Source of the DNA: Halioglobus sp.
GTDB taxonomy: Bacteria; Pseudomonadota; Gammaproteobacteria; Pseudomonadales; Halieaceae
Direction: 5' to 3'
DNA: 64,000 nt
Assembly: GCA_029246385.1 (NCBI GenBank)
Contig: JAQWNG010000037.1
Span: forward strand, 1-64,000
A model generated the notes under the pieces. It was not told where the DNA came from. It did not search any database and saw nothing but the letters and a program-made list of their open reading frames with translations. The position numbers and the translations under genes were made by a program. Shown piece by piece: positions 8,218 to 19,029 of this stretch (the stretch's first letter is position 1; each line of letters begins with the position of its first letter).

Positions 8218-10518
8218 CTACAGCCAGTAGCGGCGGTAAAATTCGCGAAAAACGCTGACTTCCATTGCCTTCCCTGGAACGATTGTAAATTCCACAGCGC
8301 CATCCGAGGCTGTGAGATACAGCGAAGCATCGATATCTTGTAGCCGTCGCGTCACACTTAGATGTGGATGCCCAAAGCGATTAGCATAACCGCTACTGAT
8401 CACTACAGCCTGCGGTCGCGTATGTTTAAGAAAAGTCAAAGAAGACGATGTTTTGCTGCCGTGGTGGGCAGCCAGAAGCCATTCGCTGTTTAGCAGCTTG
8501 CCCCAGTAACGGACAAGTGTCCGCTCCCGCTCGTTATCGATATCGCCCGGTAGTAAAAGACGATAATTCCCCACTTCAATCTGCAATACACAGGAACTGT
8601 TATTACGGCTAAGCGCTGTTTCTATCGCCGGAGACAGAAACTGAAAGATCTGTCCGCCGGGCCACCGCCAGGATTCGCCAGCAATACAGGATCTGCCCTT
8701 GCTATACTGCTCATCATCACCTCCGAACCGTACGCGGCCTATATGCAGCTCAGCCAACACATCCTCAGCGCCGGCGCTGTGATCAAGATCAGGATGACTA
8801 ATCACCAGCGTGTCGAGTGCGCTCACACCCTGCATCTGGAGAAAAGGTAACACGACCATTGTCCCCATATTCATCCCATCAGGATTCCCACCGCCGGTAT
8901 CATATACCAATACCTGCTCACCGGAGCTTACTACCACCGCAGTGCCCTGCCCCACATCCAATACAGTCACACGTGTATCGAGGGAAGGTATATTTGAGGG
9001 TGTCCGCAAAGGCAGCAGCAGAGGCAACGCCAATATCGGTATCAATAGCTTCAGTACGCTTCTGCCAGGCAGCATCAATAGAATGACAGCCACCATGCCT
9101 GCGATAGCCTGCGGCAGATTGGCTGTCAGAGGGAGATAAAACAAAGTACCACCCTTACTCGACAGGCCCCTAGCCCACGGCAGAATCTGTTCCAACGGCC
9201 ACCCTGCCAATTGCCAGAGTGCGGCTTCTACCGGCCATCCACTTAGAAATGTCACTAGGGCCAAAAGCGCCAGAGGGACCACCACCAAGCCGATGAGCGG
9301 GATCATCAGCAGGTTTGCCAGCATAGCAACCAAGCTGCCACCACCGAAGAACAACGCTCCAAGAGGCAGCATCACCAGCGCCATGAATCCATGCGTGCGC
9401 AACAACCGGGGGATCGCACGCATACCATGCTGCCATTTAGCCAGCCACAGCAGCGCCGCTACCGCACCGAAAGAGAGCCAAAATCCGCTTCCCACTGCCG
9501 CTAAAGGGTTAACTGTAAGCACCACGGTTGCGGCCATTAAAAGATTTCTGGATGCCCCGCTCTTGCGTGTCGCCAGCGCGGCTATCACAAAGCAATTCAG
9601 CATACATAAGGCACGCTGAGTGGGAAGCGAAAAGCCAGCCATAGCGCTGTAAAGCCAGGCCATAACTAGCGCAAAGGCGCCCGGCATGCAGCCGCTTAAG
9701 AACCCTGTGGTATTAATAAGTCGCTGCACTATGCCGCCGAGCAAGTAGCCTACGGCCGCAATCATTCCGACATGAAGACCAGAGATGACGAGCAAATGAT
9801 TAATGCCAAACTGCTGAAAAAGTTTCCACATTTGGTGATCAATACCGGCTTTGTCTGCCACCGTAATAGCCCGCAAGATACCGAGGACTTCGGGGTTTAG
9901 GTCAAGACGAGCAATACGCTCACTGATGATTTGGCGCAGACGATGGTGCTTAACAAAGAGACTCGAGACCTGATGCGCTTGACGCCGCTCGCTAGACTTT
10001 CGGATACTACCGATACCGTCAACAGCTCGCTGGGCGAACCAAATCTGCATATTGAATGATCCGGGGTTAGCGCGTCCCCATGGCTTGCGCAACTTTACCC
10101 CAAACTGCCACTCCTGTGCAGGACGAATCTTATCGTCACCATAATAAGACAGAATGAGCTTTGAGGGTCCGGCGCACCGCGATGGTGATATGTTCTGCAC
10201 AGAAAATTCAAATCGCTGCCGTAACCCATAGTTGAGCATACGACTTTCAGTAGGGAGCGACGATACGATTCCCGTAATAACTAACGGAACCCCAACGCAG
10301 TCATCGGCCAAGCGGTGCTGCAACAACACGGTACCGTGAGTCAGGCCTAAAAAACAGCCGCACGCCACTCCGCACGTCACACGCGCAGCCACTGTCTGCC
10401 AGCACAGTGCAACCGCGGCAATAACCGCAAACATCAGACATAGGGATATAGGCGGTAGACTCGGCCACAAGCCAACAAAAATAGTGCCAGACACCATGCC
10501 AATCATCCATGATTGCAT
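8218..10518 (-). CDS. comEC: DNA internalisation/competence protein ComEC/Rec2
   Basis: 766 residues. Inner-membrane channel thought to carry single-stranded DNA into the cytoplasm in natural transformation. Order: N-terminal DUF4131 part with several helices, the Competence domain (GINHLLVISGLHVGM and ALCMLNCF), then a C-terminal metallo-beta-lactamase domain starting at TVLDVGQG with the metal motif HPDLDH (His575-His580) and a later AAHHGSK. All three parts are intact, so uptake may be functional. It is divergent from the DUF2062 gene and 73 bp upstream of exbB. Confidence 0.94.
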   Translation of the reverse strand: MQSWMIGMVSGTIFVGLWPSLPPISLCLMFAVIAAVALCWQTVAARVTCGVACGCFLGLTHGTVLLQHRLADDCVGVPLVITGIVSSLPTESRMLNYGLRQRFEFSVQNISPSRCAGPSKLILSYYGDDKIRPAQEWQFGVKLRKPWGRANPGSFNMQIWFAQRAVDGIGSIRKSSERRQAHQVSSLFVKHHRLRQIISERIARLDLNPEVLGILRAITVADKAGIDHQMWKLFQQFGINHLLVISGLHVGMIAAVGYLLGGIVQRLINTTGFLSGCMPGAFALVMAWLYSAMAGFSLPTQRALCMLNCFVIAALATRKSGASRNLLMAATVVLTVNPLAAVGSGFWLSFGAVAALLWLAKWQHGMRAIPRLLRTHGFMALVMLPLGALFFGGGSLVAMLANLLMIPLIGLVVVPLALLALVTFLSGWPVEAALWQLAGWPLEQILPWARGLSSKGGTLFYLPLTANLPQAIAGMVAVILLMLPGRSVLKLLIPILALPLLLPLRTPSNIPSLDTRVTVLDVGQGTAVVVSSGEQVLVYDTGGGNPDGMNMGTMVVLPFLQMQGVSALDTLVISHPDLDHSAGAEDVLAELHIGRVRFGGDDEQYSKGRSCIAGESWRWPGGQIFQFLSPAIETALSRNNSSCVLQIEVGNYRLLLPGDIDNERERTLVRYWGKLLNSEWLLAAHHGSKTSSSLTFLKHTRPQAVVISSGYANRFGHPHLSVTRRLQDIDASLYLTASDGAVEFTIVPGKAMEVSVFREFYRRYWL

Positions 10519-10578
10519 AGAGCGATCCCCTGAAGGCAGAGCAGTCCCGCTTTGTCATTGGGTTTTGAAAGTCAGCGA

Positions 10579-10600
10579 TGATGGCGCATAATAGCCATCA
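10579..10600. repeat. 7-bp perfect inverted repeat between comEC and the DUF2062 gene
   Basis: TGATGGC, 8 nt, GCCATCA, in the 187-bp divergent region. It could be an operator for either gene or chance; no T-run follows on either strand, so it is not a terminator. Confidence 0.35.
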
Positions 10601-10705
10601 AGCGGTTCATAATACTGGCCATGGCGATCCGGTTGCGCCACAGTATCTGACCCAGTCAAACACATACACAAGGTCAATAACAGCGCACTTGCGGTCACCT
10701 ATTTC

Positions 10706-11245
10706 ATGCCCAAAGAAGCTCTCCAAAAAATTGTCCCTAGTTTAGCGACCATTCGTAAGATTAAAGGGCTGAGTTTTCTCGGGGACTGGATTTATGCCAG
10801 CAATCTCTGGCATATCAATCGTTATTCAGCTGCCATGGCGTTTTTTGTTGGCCTGTTTGTCGCCTTTATGCCCATACCTGGCCAGACGATTGCAGCCGCA
10901 GTATTGGCCGTATTGTTGCGTTGCAATTTACCTTTGTCCGTCGGATTGGTATTCGTCAGTAATCCGATCACACTTGCGCCTCTGTTTTTTATGGCCTACA
11001 AAATTGGCGCGTTGATTATCGATGTCCCGCTGCAGCACGTCGAGTTTGAACTGAGTATTTTCTGGCTGAGCAACAGTCTCGCGGCAATCTGGAAGCCGTT
11101 TCTCATGGGGTGCTTAATTTGCGGACTGTTTTGCGGATGTGTCGGTTATTTTGTGATCAACCTGCTGTGGCGCTGGCGAGTCAGGCGTCTTTGGAGAGAG
11201 CGCAGACGCAAGCGAGAGGCCAGAATTTTCAACGGTCCTGACTAA
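10706..11245 (+). CDS. DUF2062 membrane protein
   Basis: 179 residues. Small inner-membrane protein family of unknown function that recurs beside comEC and lolCDE in pseudomonads. The typical core is NRYSAAMAFFVGLFVAFMPIPGQT, followed by a second helix with SNPITLAPLFFMAY; a third hydrophobic helix sits near residues 125-155. The tail is strongly basic (WRWRVRRLWRERRRKRE) and probably cytoplasmic. It converges on lolE with a 17-bp overlap of coding ends, so no terminator separates them. Confidence 0.88.
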   Translation: MPKEALQKIVPSLATIRKIKGLSFLGDWIYASNLWHINRYSAAMAFFVGLFVAFMPIPGQTIAAAVLAVLLRCNLPLSVGLVFVSNPITLAPLFFMAYKIGALIIDVPLQHVEFELSIFWLSNSLAAIWKPFLMGCLICGLFCGCVGYFVINLLWRWRVRRLWRERRRKREARIFNGPD

Positions 11246-12473
11246 GTATAACTGCCGGCGACAGTTTTGCAGCGCGCCTGGCCGGATAAATAGCCGCGAC
11301 GACACACATCGCTAGAGCAACCCCACCAACGGTCATGACATCTCGCAGCAGTAAATCTACAGGTAAAAACGACACTGGATAGACATCCGTATTGAGGAAC
11401 CGCATACCTAGTATTTGTTCAAGCCAGCTGACAAGGCTGGGCACTGCCTGACTACCCATGGCTCCGACAGCACTGCCCAGAATCACGCCTACTACACCAA
11501 TCATCGCGCCCTGCAACACGAAAATCCAGGCGATATCTGCGCCCGTGGCTCCCAAGGTCCGCAGAATCGCAATGTTGCCCTGTTTATCCAGCACCACCAG
11601 CACTAAGGAGGATACGACGTTAAATGCAGCCACTGCAATTATGGAAAATAGTAATATAGATATTAGATCACGTGACAGCTGTATCGCCGAGTACAGGTTG
11701 CCGTGTGTCATCATCCAGTTTGTGCTGTAAAAACCAGGAGGCAGGATTCGTTGTAAATCCCAAGCTGTAGTTTGAACATCAAACAACCCATGTGTCGTAA
11801 TACGGAAGCCACTGACTTCCCCACTAAGACCGGCTAAATCAGAGGCGAGCGCCAAATGTACCAAAGCGACAGACTGATCGAGCTCAGTTCCAGTGCTGAG
11901 TATCGCGCTCAGCTGAACCGTTTTGAAGCGAGTGGGCCCGACTTCATCTGCACGCCCCGCACCAGGTACAACTAAGTTAACCCGCTCCCCCACTTTGACG
12001 CCCAAATGCCGGGCCAGACCGGCACCCAACATGAGTCCGTTTTCCTGTTGTCGAAAATCGCTCGCTTGCTGCGCGTCCAAATACGGTAAAAGCGGGGCGA
12101 AAGCGCCGCTTTGCGCTGAATCTAGGCCAATTCCGCGCACAGTCTCGATATCGGTGCCACGCATAATAAGCGCGTCAAATTGAGAGAAAGGGGCTACTTC
12201 TTCCACCTCGGCATGCGCTTTTAGCAACTCGACATCTTGCTGCCAGTCAACAATAGGCCGGTCAGAGTAAATCGTAATATGCGGCACCAGCGACAGTATC
12301 CGCTCGCGCATTTCCTTATCGAAACCGTTCATAACAGAAAGTACGATTATCAGAAGACTAATTGCCAGCACCAGCCCTAATATCGAAAGCGTTGACAGAA
12401 AGGTGGATAAATGTCCGTGTCCAAATGCAAAGGTATACCGCGCAGCAATGCGCAGTCGCTCCGTGCCGGTCAC
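11229..12473 (-). CDS. lolE: Lipoprotein-releasing ABC transporter permease LolE (LolC/E family)
   Basis: 414 residues. Permease of LolCDE, which extracts lipoproteins from the inner membrane and passes them to LolA. An N-terminal helix (STLSILGLVLAISLLIIVLS), a large periplasmic domain, then three helices in the C-terminal third. FILRTLGA-type coupling sequence is present as IAILRTLGATG. The start is GTG (12473) overlapping the lolD stop as GTGA. Assignment to LolE rather than LolC rests on order (lolC-lolD-lolE); the two are paralogues. Confidence 0.9.
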   Translation of the reverse strand: MTGTERLRIAARYTFAFGHGHLSTFLSTLSILGLVLAISLLIIVLSVMNGFDKEMRERILSLVPHITIYSDRPIVDWQQDVELLKAHAEVEEVAPFSQFDALIMRGTDIETVRGIGLDSAQSGAFAPLLPYLDAQQASDFRQQENGLMLGAGLARHLGVKVGERVNLVVPGAGRADEVGPTRFKTVQLSAILSTGTELDQSVALVHLALASDLAGLSGEVSGFRITTHGLFDVQTTAWDLQRILPPGFYSTNWMMTHGNLYSAIQLSRDLISILLFSIIAVAAFNVVSSLVLVVLDKQGNIAILRTLGATGADIAWIFVLQGAMIGVVGVILGSAVGAMGSQAVPSLVSWLEQILGMRFLNTDVYPVSFLPVDLLLRDVMTVGGVALAMCVVAAIYPARRAAKLSPAVILSQDR

Positions 12474-13150
12474 ATCAGCCCCTGCAAAATACCATCACGC
12501 AGCTCCAACGTACGATTCATCTTATCGGCGATGGCGGGGTCATGTGTTACTACAACAAAAGATGCCTCATCCTGCCCGAGCTCGTCTATCAACTCCAGCA
12601 CCTGCGCCGCAGAAGTCGGGTCTAAGTTTCCAGTAGGCTCATCCAGCAGTACGCAATCTGGACGGGCCACCAGCGCCCGGGCAATTGCCACGCGCTGCCG
12701 CTCACCCCCAGACAGATGCGCAGCCCTATGCGCCAAGCGGTGCGCCAGGCCGACACGCTCCAACATCGACTCTGCAATGAGCCAAGCATCTTTACGCTGC
12801 GTTCCTGCGATCAACAACGGCATGGCCACATTTTCCCGCGCATCAAACTCTGGCAACAAATGATGAAACTGATAAACAAAACCCAATTGCTTATTACGCA
12901 GCTCGCACAATGCCCCTTCATCAAGTTTGGATAAATCTTTGCCGTTCATCACAACTCGGCCGCTACTTGGATCATCCAATCCCCCGAGCAGGTTTAATAG
13001 CGTAGATTTGCCTGAGCCGGAACCACCCACTATTGCTATTTTTTCGCCGGCAAGTAGCCTCAAATCAACACCGCGTAAGACGGTAACGGAACGATCACCA
13101 TCCTGATAAATACGCGATAACCCCTCGCATTGCAGTACTACTTTACTCAT
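12470..13150 (-). CDS. lolD: Lipoprotein-releasing ABC transporter ATP-binding protein
   Basis: 226 residues from the ATG at 13150 (MSKVVLQC), inside the last codons of lolC (8-bp overlap). Drives lipoprotein release by LolC/LolE. Walker A GGSGSGKST, signature LSGGERQR and Walker B CVLLDEPTGNLD are all intact, as is the LolD-type QFHHLLPEFDA. The longer open frame to 13186 adds a leader with no homology. Confidence 0.95.
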   Translation of the reverse strand: MSKVVLQCEGLSRIYQDGDRSVTVLRGVDLRLLAGEKIAIVGGSGSGKSTLLNLLGGLDDPSSGRVVMNGKDLSKLDEGALCELRNKQLGFVYQFHHLLPEFDARENVAMPLLIAGTQRKDAWLIAESMLERVGLAHRLAHRAAHLSGGERQRVAIARALVARPDCVLLDEPTGNLDPTSAAQVLELIDELGQDEASFVVVTHDPAIADKMNRTLELRDGILQGLM

Positions 13151-14384
13151 AACGCAACACCTCTGCAGGCGCAATACAGGCTGCACGCCAAGCGGGATAG
13201 AGAGTGGCCAGTAGACTCAAAAAAACTGAGGCTGCCACCACAACAGCAACATCAGAGCTTTGCAACTCAGCGGGCAATTCACTGATAAAATATACGGAGG
13301 GATCAAAAAGTTTCATACCTAGTGTACGCTCTAGGGCAGCGATAAGGTTGGCAATATTGGTCGCTATAAGTATGCCCACTAACGCACCGATTGTAATTCC
13401 AACGCCAGACAGCGCGAGCCCATGGGCGACAAAAATAGCCATAATGCCACCTGCTCTAGCACCCATCGTACGCAGCACTGCTATGTCTCTGCGCTTCTCC
13501 GCTACCGACATAACCAATGTTGAAATAATGTTAAATGCGGCCACCGCCACGACACTCAGCAGCAACAAGCTGACCATGAGCTTTTCCAGTTTTACCGCGC
13601 TAAACAACGAACCTTGCGTCTGGCTCCAATCTTTTACCGCGTAAGTATTGGGCAGTTTCTTAGCTATATTGCGCATGATTTCAGGCGCTGCGAAAAGGTC
13701 TCGAGTTTTTACCTGCAATCCATCTACTTGACCTTTGCTACCGAGTAATTTCTGCCCCGTCACAAGTGACACATAGGCCTGAAAGGCGTCAGGTTGCGCA
13801 CCGATCTCAAACAGACCAGTAACCTGCAGCCGCTTATTGCGAGGGAACACCCCTAGGGGCGTAATAGTCAATCGGGGAACAGTCACGTCTACGAAGTCCC
13901 CGATGCCAACTCTTAAAATATTCGCAAGTGAAACACCGAGCACAACGCTGAAAGCGCTATCCTCAAGACTTTCAAGGTTACCGGCAATCATTGCGTCGGC
14001 GATGCCGGAAACATCACTTTCACGCTGCGGATCAATGGCAGTAATCACTGCACCTCGCTGTATATACGTGGTGCCAAGGATCGCTTTTTCCGTAATATAC
14101 GGTGACACCGCTACCACGCCCTCCATGCCTTCAATATCCCTCAGCAGGTCACGCCACTGCTCAACCCCAACCCCTGAGCTCTCCACAAAACCGTGCGGCA
14201 CAAGCGACAGAATTCGGCCACGCAACTCTCCTGCAAAGCCATTCATGACAGCTAACACCACAATAAGACTCGCAACGCCGAGGACCATCCCGAGCATCGA
14301 AACCGTAGCAATAACAGACGTGAACCGATTACGTTTGCGACTAAAGCTATAGCGCACACCAATAAAGGGGGCGTAATTTAACAT
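13143..14384 (-). CDS. lolC: Lipoprotein-releasing ABC transporter permease LolC (LolC/E family)
   Basis: 413 residues from the ATG at 14384 (MLNYAPFIGVRYSFSRKR); a TTG seven codons upstream is also possible and neither has a clear ribosome site. N-terminal helix with ATVSMLGMVLGVASLIVVLAV, periplasmic domain, three C-terminal helices, and IAVLRTMGARAG as the ATPase contact. First gene of the lolC-lolD-lolE set. It is paralogous to the lolE product and aligns with it along the whole length. Confidence 0.9.
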   Translation of the reverse strand: MLNYAPFIGVRYSFSRKRNRFTSVIATVSMLGMVLGVASLIVVLAVMNGFAGELRGRILSLVPHGFVESSGVGVEQWRDLLRDIEGMEGVVAVSPYITEKAILGTTYIQRGAVITAIDPQRESDVSGIADAMIAGNLESLEDSAFSVVLGVSLANILRVGIGDFVDVTVPRLTITPLGVFPRNKRLQVTGLFEIGAQPDAFQAYVSLVTGQKLLGSKGQVDGLQVKTRDLFAAPEIMRNIAKKLPNTYAVKDWSQTQGSLFSAVKLEKLMVSLLLLSVVAVAAFNIISTLVMSVAEKRRDIAVLRTMGARAGGIMAIFVAHGLALSGVGITIGALVGILIATNIANLIAALERTLGMKLFDPSVYFISELPAELQSSDVAVVVAASVFLSLLATLYPAWRAACIAPAEVLRYE

Positions 14385-14422
14385 CGGGTTACGAGGAAAT
14401 CTCAACCGAGAATCATCCGAGT

Positions 14423-14656
14423 CTAACTGTCCGCTCGGTAATACGTCGAGGAATTATCTTTGCCCGTTTCCGTATTGCGGGTCTCCTCTCTGCAGCGCTG
14501 CGGGTTGCCGCCACAAAGCTCACAAGCTGTATCGACACCCAACGCGCCCATGCCACCGCATGAACCTTTAATGGGCGCCCGTCCCGCGAGCACGCCAACA
14601 GCCATGCCCGCCATAACCAGACCCATTACTAATGTACTGATCAAAAATAATGCCAT
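14423..14656 (-). CDS. nqrM: Na+-NQR maturation protein NqrM
   Basis: 77 residues: one hydrophobic N-terminal helix, then a Cys-rich tail (GSCGGMG, CELCGGNPQRC). NqrM is needed to assemble Na+-translocating NADH:quinone reductase, probably by delivering iron. It lies 29 bp past apbE at the end of the nqr operon, as in other bacteria. The short size and the Cys pattern are characteristic. Confidence 0.93.
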   Translation of the reverse strand: MALFLISTLVMGLVMAGMAVGVLAGRAPIKGSCGGMGALGVDTACELCGGNPQRCREETRNTETGKDNSSTYYRADS

Positions 14657-14685
14657 ATAGCGACTCTTCTATTTACAGGTACACA

Positions 14686-15747
14686 TTAGCCCTTTAATGA
14701 CGGCAGGTAGGCCCCAAATAACGGTGTTTGACTGTGCACAAACTTATCATCTAATCTCCGGATGAAATATACCGCCAATCCATGGGCTTGCGCTACTGCC
14801 ATTGCTTTCTCTACCCCAAGGACAATGAGGGCGGTAGCCCACGCATCTGCCATCATACAGCTTTGATGCACCACAGTAACAGACACTAAATCATGCGCAA
14901 CGGGGTACCCGGTTCTAGGGTCGAGGCTATGCGAGTAGCGACGCCCATCCGCTTCAAAATAATTACGATAGTCACCCGAAGTCGCAATTGCCACATCAGT
15001 TAAGTTCAATGTGAGCGCGATAGAACGCTCGCTGATCTTTGGCTGCTCGATCGCTATACGCCAGGGATCGCCTCGACCACTGAACCCAGACAGGCGTATT
15101 TCCCCACCGACCTCTACCATGTAGCGTGTGACTCCCTGCGCCGACAACCACTGGGCGACTTGATCCACCGCATAGCCTTTAGCCAGCGAAGACACATCAA
15201 CCGACAAATCGGTCTGTTTCAGAATACGCCGCTTGTGCGCGTCTAAGCGAAGATTCGCCTGCCCTACTCGACTTAATAAATCCACTATTTCGTCTTCTGC
15301 TGGAGGCACTTCTATTACATCGCCAGGACCAAAACCCCACAGCTCAACAAGTGCACCCACGGTTATATCGTAAGCACCACCGCTCTTTTGGCCAACGTCG
15401 AGTGCGGCCTTAAGAACCGTGAAGAGTTCATCTGAGGATGAAAACCATTTCTTCGCATCATACGCATTGAATGCACTAATCTCAGAGTCAATGCGGTAGG
15501 TAGACATACTCAGATTCACTTCCGCCAACAATGCCTCAACTTCCTCCTGTACTTGACGAGGGCTGAACTCATGTGACCCTTCGATATAGCTGACACTCCA
15601 CGTGGTGCCCATAATATCACCGCCGAACTGCACAGGCGGTACTTGACGATCGCAGCCGGCAAGAGAGAATAGTGTAAACAAACAAAAAAGCCACTGGCGA
15701 GAGTGGCTTTGCAACGACGCTGAAGCGGATTTAACCACCGAAATCAT
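14686..15747 (-). CDS. apbE: FAD:protein FMN transferase (flavin transferase) lipoprotein
   Basis: 353 residues. Attaches FMN covalently to Thr residues of NqrB and NqrC on the periplasmic side. Signal peptide with lipobox LAGC near residues 29-32, then the ApbE fold: [62 protein letters not shown], and [12 protein letters not shown]. The ATG at 15747 overlaps the end of nqrF by 17 bp. Its place in the operon fits its role. Confidence 0.95.
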   Translation of the reverse strand: MISVVKSASASLQSHSRQWLFCLFTLFSLAGCDRQVPPVQFGGDIMGTTWSVSYIEGSHEFSPRQVQEEVEALLAEVNLSMSTYRIDSEISAFNAYDAKKWFSSSDELFTVLKAALDVGQKSGGAYDITVGALVELWGFGPGDVIEVPPAEDEIVDLLSRVGQANLRLDAHKRRILKQTDLSVDVSSLAKGYAVDQVAQWLSAQGVTRYMVEVGGEIRLSGFSGRGDPWRIAIEQPKISERSIALTLNLTDVAIATSGDYRNYFEADGRRYSHSLDPRTGYPVAHDLVSVTVVHQSCMMADAWATALIVLGVEKAMAVAQAHGLAVYFIRRLDDKFVHSQTPLFGAYLPSLKG

Positions 15748-16954
15748 CGAGCATAATATTTTCTGGCTCTACTCCTAAAGACGTTAACATCTGTATGACC
15801 GCCGCATTCATCATAGGCGGACCACACATGTAGTACTCACAATCTTCAGGTGCCGGGTGATTCTTCAGGTATTCCTCAAACAAGACATTATGGATAAACC
15901 CAGTGGAACCTTGCCAGTCGTCTTCAGGCTGTGGATCGGACAATGCAACCGTCCATTCGAAATTTTCATTTTCCTCAGCAAGCTGATCATACTCTTCAAC
16001 GTAAAACATCTCTCGCAGCGATCGGGCACCATACCAAAAAGAAATTTTTCGATCGCTATTCAGTCGTCTCAACTGATCAAACAGCAATGACCGCATCGGC
16101 GCCATACCCGCGCCTCCACCAATAAACACCATCTCTGCTTTCGTCTCCCTGGCAAAAAACTCACCAAATGGGCCGTATACCCTTACTTTGTCGCCTGGCT
16201 TAAGATTAAAAGCCCATGAAGACATCAGACCGCAGGGAATACCTTGACTTCCCGGCGGAGGACTGGCGATACGGATATTGAATTTCACCACTCCTTCCTC
16301 TTCCGGATAATTAGCCATAGAGTAGGCTCGAATGACCGTTTCGTCGACAATTGACTCTAGTTTGAAAAAACCGAAACGATCCCAATCACCGCGATATTCC
16401 TCGTCTACATCGAATTCAGAATACTTAACATGATGAGGCGGGCACTCCAACTGCACATAGCCACCGGCACGAAAATTAACATTTTCTCCTTCCGGCAGCC
16501 GCAGCGTCAACTCTTTGATAAATGTGGCCACATTAGGATTAGACTCAACGGTGCACTCCCACTGCTTAACGCCAAATACCTCATCCGGAACTAGAATCTC
16601 CATATCTTGCTTAACGGCGGTCTGACAGCTCAGCCGCCAACCCTCTGCTGCTTCACGCCGGTTAAAATGGCCTTCCTCTGTTGGCAACATCGATCCACCT
16701 CCGTCGGTGATGATGCATTTACACTGGGCACAAGTCCCCCCACCACCGCAAGCAGAGGGTAAGAACAGATCAGCCTCAGACAACGTCTGCAGTAGCTTTC
16801 CACCGGCGGGGACCGTAATACGTTTCTCACCGTTGATCAGGATATTAACCTCACCCGTGCTCACCAGATAGGAGCGCGCATAAAGAATGAACGCCACTAG
16901 TGAAAGTACAATCGCAGTGAACATGCCGACGCCAAAAATAATTGTCATATCCAT
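15731..16954 (-). CDS. nqrF: Na+-translocating NADH:ubiquinone reductase subunit F
   Basis: 407 residues; electron entry subunit. An N-terminal membrane helix, a 2Fe-2S ferredoxin domain with [12 protein letters not shown] and a fourth Cys in LSCQTAV, an FAD-binding segment ([11 protein letters not shown]) and an NADH-binding domain ([19 protein letters not shown] near the end). Oxidises NADH and passes electrons to the other Nqr subunits, driving sodium export. Confidence 0.97.
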   Translation of the reverse strand: MDMTIIFGVGMFTAIVLSLVAFILYARSYLVSTGEVNILINGEKRITVPAGGKLLQTLSEADLFLPSACGGGGTCAQCKCIITDGGGSMLPTEEGHFNRREAAEGWRLSCQTAVKQDMEILVPDEVFGVKQWECTVESNPNVATFIKELTLRLPEGENVNFRAGGYVQLECPPHHVKYSEFDVDEEYRGDWDRFGFFKLESIVDETVIRAYSMANYPEEEGVVKFNIRIASPPPGSQGIPCGLMSSWAFNLKPGDKVRVYGPFGEFFARETKAEMVFIGGGAGMAPMRSLLFDQLRRLNSDRKISFWYGARSLREMFYVEEYDQLAEENENFEWTVALSDPQPEDDWQGSTGFIHNVLFEEYLKNHPAPEDCEYYMCGPPMMNAAVIQMLTSLGVEPENIMLDDFGG

Positions 16955-16970
16955 ATCAGTTTAATCTCAC

Positions 16971-17579
16971 CTAGATATCGATACCGCCAAAAGCCATAAA
17001 GCCCATCGCCATTAAGCCAGCGGTAATAAAAGTAATGCCCAGACCCTGCAAACCGTCCGGCACGTCAGAGTATTTTAGCTTTTCGCGAATACCCGCCAGT
17101 GCAATGACGGCAAGTGCCCACCCCAGCCCCGAGCCGAGACCAAAAACCACACTTTCGGCGAATCCATAATCTCGCTCTACCATAAATAGTGCAGCACCGA
17201 GAATCGCGCAGTTAACGGTTATCAACGGCAAAAATACGCCCAGCGCGTTGTAAAGTGCTGGCATAAATTTATCGAGAAACATTTCCATTATTTGCACGAT
17301 GGCCGCGATAACACCGATGTAGGACAGCAGACCCAAAAAGCTCAGATCCATATCGGGCAGTCCGGCCCAGGCTAGCGCCCCATCAGCCAGCAAGTAGTGA
17401 TATATCAAATTGTTGACCGGCACGGTGATTGTCAACACCACCGTCACCGCTATCCCCAAACCGATGGCCGCCTGCACCTTCTTAGAGATTGCTAAAAAAG
17501 TACACATGCCCAGAAAGAACGCGAGCGCCATATTTTCAATAAATATAGCGCGAACGAACAGGCTAAGCAGAGCCTCCAT
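16971..17579 (-). CDS. nqrE: Na+-translocating NADH:ubiquinone reductase subunit E
   Basis: 202 residues, six predicted helices, with CTFLAISKK and [11 protein letters not shown] carrying the conserved Cys pair proposed to bind an iron centre shared with NqrD. The ATG shares one base with the nqrD stop (TAATG), a sign of coupled translation. Confidence 0.96.
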   Translation of the reverse strand: MEALLSLFVRAIFIENMALAFFLGMCTFLAISKKVQAAIGLGIAVTVVLTITVPVNNLIYHYLLADGALAWAGLPDMDLSFLGLLSYIGVIAAIVQIMEMFLDKFMPALYNALGVFLPLITVNCAILGAALFMVERDYGFAESVVFGLGSGLGWALAVIALAGIREKLKYSDVPDGLQGLGITFITAGLMAMGFMAFGGIDI

Positions 17580-18241
17580 TATGTGCCCTCCCTAACCGCT
17601 GAATGGTTTGCAAGTTTAAATTCATTCGCTTCCACTTGGTCCTTGCGCACACTGCGCAATACCCAAATAAAGCCACCAATCAAGAAAAACGCACTAGGTG
17701 GCAACAGCAGCAGACCGTTTGGGACATACCAACCACCGTCGGTGACCAGCGGCAAAACCTCAACCCCCATCAGCTTGCCAGACCCAAATACCTCACGCAC
17801 GAAAGCCACGGATATCAATACTACACTGTACCCAATACCGTTCCCTATGCCATCCACAAAGCTGGCCATCGGCGGGTTTTTCATCGCGAACGCCTCGGCG
17901 CGACCCATGACAATACAGTTGGTAATGATTAGTCCGACAAATACAGAGAGCTGCTTGCTAATACCAAACGCATAGGCCTTTAGGAACTGATCCACGACAA
18001 TCACCAGCGAAGCAATAATAACCATCTGCACAATAATGCGGATGCTACTTGGAATGTGTGAGCGGATGCTCGAAATAAACATACCGGAAAATGCAGTGAC
18101 AACGGTCAATGCTACGCACATCACCAATGTCACCTTCAATGACGAGGTAACGGCTAAAGCAGAGCAAACGCCCAAAATCTGCAAGGCGATTGGGTTATTC
18201 TTAAAAATTGGACCGGTAAGCGTCTCTTTGATGACTTGCAT
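17579..18241 (-). CDS. nqrD: Na+-translocating NADH:ubiquinone reductase subunit D
   Basis: 220 residues, six predicted helices. Homologous to NqrE and RnfA/E proteins. Conserved Cys-containing segments [10 protein letters not shown] and [16 protein letters not shown] are present. It follows nqrC with a 2-bp gap and precedes nqrE with a 1-bp overlap. Confidence 0.96.
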   Translation of the reverse strand: MQVIKETLTGPIFKNNPIALQILGVCSALAVTSSLKVTLVMCVALTVVTAFSGMFISSIRSHIPSSIRIIVQMVIIASLVIVVDQFLKAYAFGISKQLSVFVGLIITNCIVMGRAEAFAMKNPPMASFVDGIGNGIGYSVVLISVAFVREVFGSGKLMGVEVLPLVTDGGWYVPNGLLLLPPSAFFLIGGFIWVLRSVRKDQVEANEFKLANHSAVREGT

Positions 18242-18243
18242 AA

Positions 18244-19029
18244 TTAGGCCTTGCCTGCTCGTAGGTTGTTAAGAAAGGGCTCGAAGCCATTTTTACCCAG
18301 CCAGAAATGCACAAGATTAGTTACCCCCTTACTGGTCAAGGTTGCCCCCGCGAGGCCGTCGACCTCCCACGGAGCATCGACCGCAGCAGGATCGACAGCG
18401 CCTTTTACAAGGCCAATCTCTACCTCACCATTGCGATAGACCTGCTTGCCCGGCCAGAAGGCTTTCCAACGTGGGTTATCGATCTCACCACCAAGGCCTG
18501 GCGTTTCCCCGTGCTCATAGAAGCCCAATCCGGCTATCGTATTGCCGTCAGACTCCAGTGCGATAAAACCATACAGAGTAGACCACAGACCAAAGCCACG
18601 AATTGGCAAAATAAGCTTTTCGACATCACCCTGCGGGTTCTCGACGAGATAAACGATGGCATATTGCTCGCGCCGTGAAATCTTGGCCAAATCCTGCTCT
18701 GCCGTAAGCGCTTCAGACAAATCTGGATCCTTAGCCGCTTTCAGTGGATCGTAACGTGCTAGGTCTACTGCATCATCGGCAAACTTACCTGTGCTCAGAT
18801 CGACAACCCGCGTATTGATGTCCACGAACTGCTGATTGATGTCCTCTGCAGTCGAATTGGGCTCCAGCATGCCGGCGGCAGCAAGAATATTGCGCTTACG
18901 ATCGAGCGTTTTATTGACTTCTTGGACAGGTTGAAGAATCACCACCGCAGCAGATACGATCACTGAACACACAATACAAAGCGCAAGTGCTACCACTAAT
19001 GTTTTTGAGGTGCTGTCGTTACTGGACAC
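18244..19029 (-). CDS. nqrC: Na+-translocating NADH:ubiquinone reductase subunit C
   Basis: 261 residues from a GTG at 19029 ([17 protein letters not shown]); GGAGGG lies 6 nt upstream and the protein then starts like other NqrC. One N-terminal helix, then a periplasmic FMN-binding domain with the attachment motif GATLTSKGV near residues 228-236, where FMN is linked to Thr by ApbE. The start overlaps the nqrB end by 11 bp. Confidence 0.96.
   Translation of the reverse strand: MSSNDSTSKTLVVALALCIVCSVIVSAAVVILQPVQEVNKTLDRKRNILAAAGMLEPNSTAEDINQQFVDINTRVVDLSTGKFADDAVDLARYDPLKAAKDPDLSEALTAEQDLAKISRREQYAIVYLVENPQGDVEKLILPIRGFGLWSTLYGFIALESDGNTIAGLGFYEHGETPGLGGEIDNPRWKAFWPGKQVYRNGEVEIGLVKGAVDPAAVDAPWEVDGLAGATLTSKGVTNLVHFWLGKNGFEPFLNNLRAGKA

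Noticed and set aside
8145-8330. Upstream extension of exbB
   Set aside because: Overlaps the end of comEC by over 100 bp and does not align with the ExbB family; the GTG at 8144 fits the family start.
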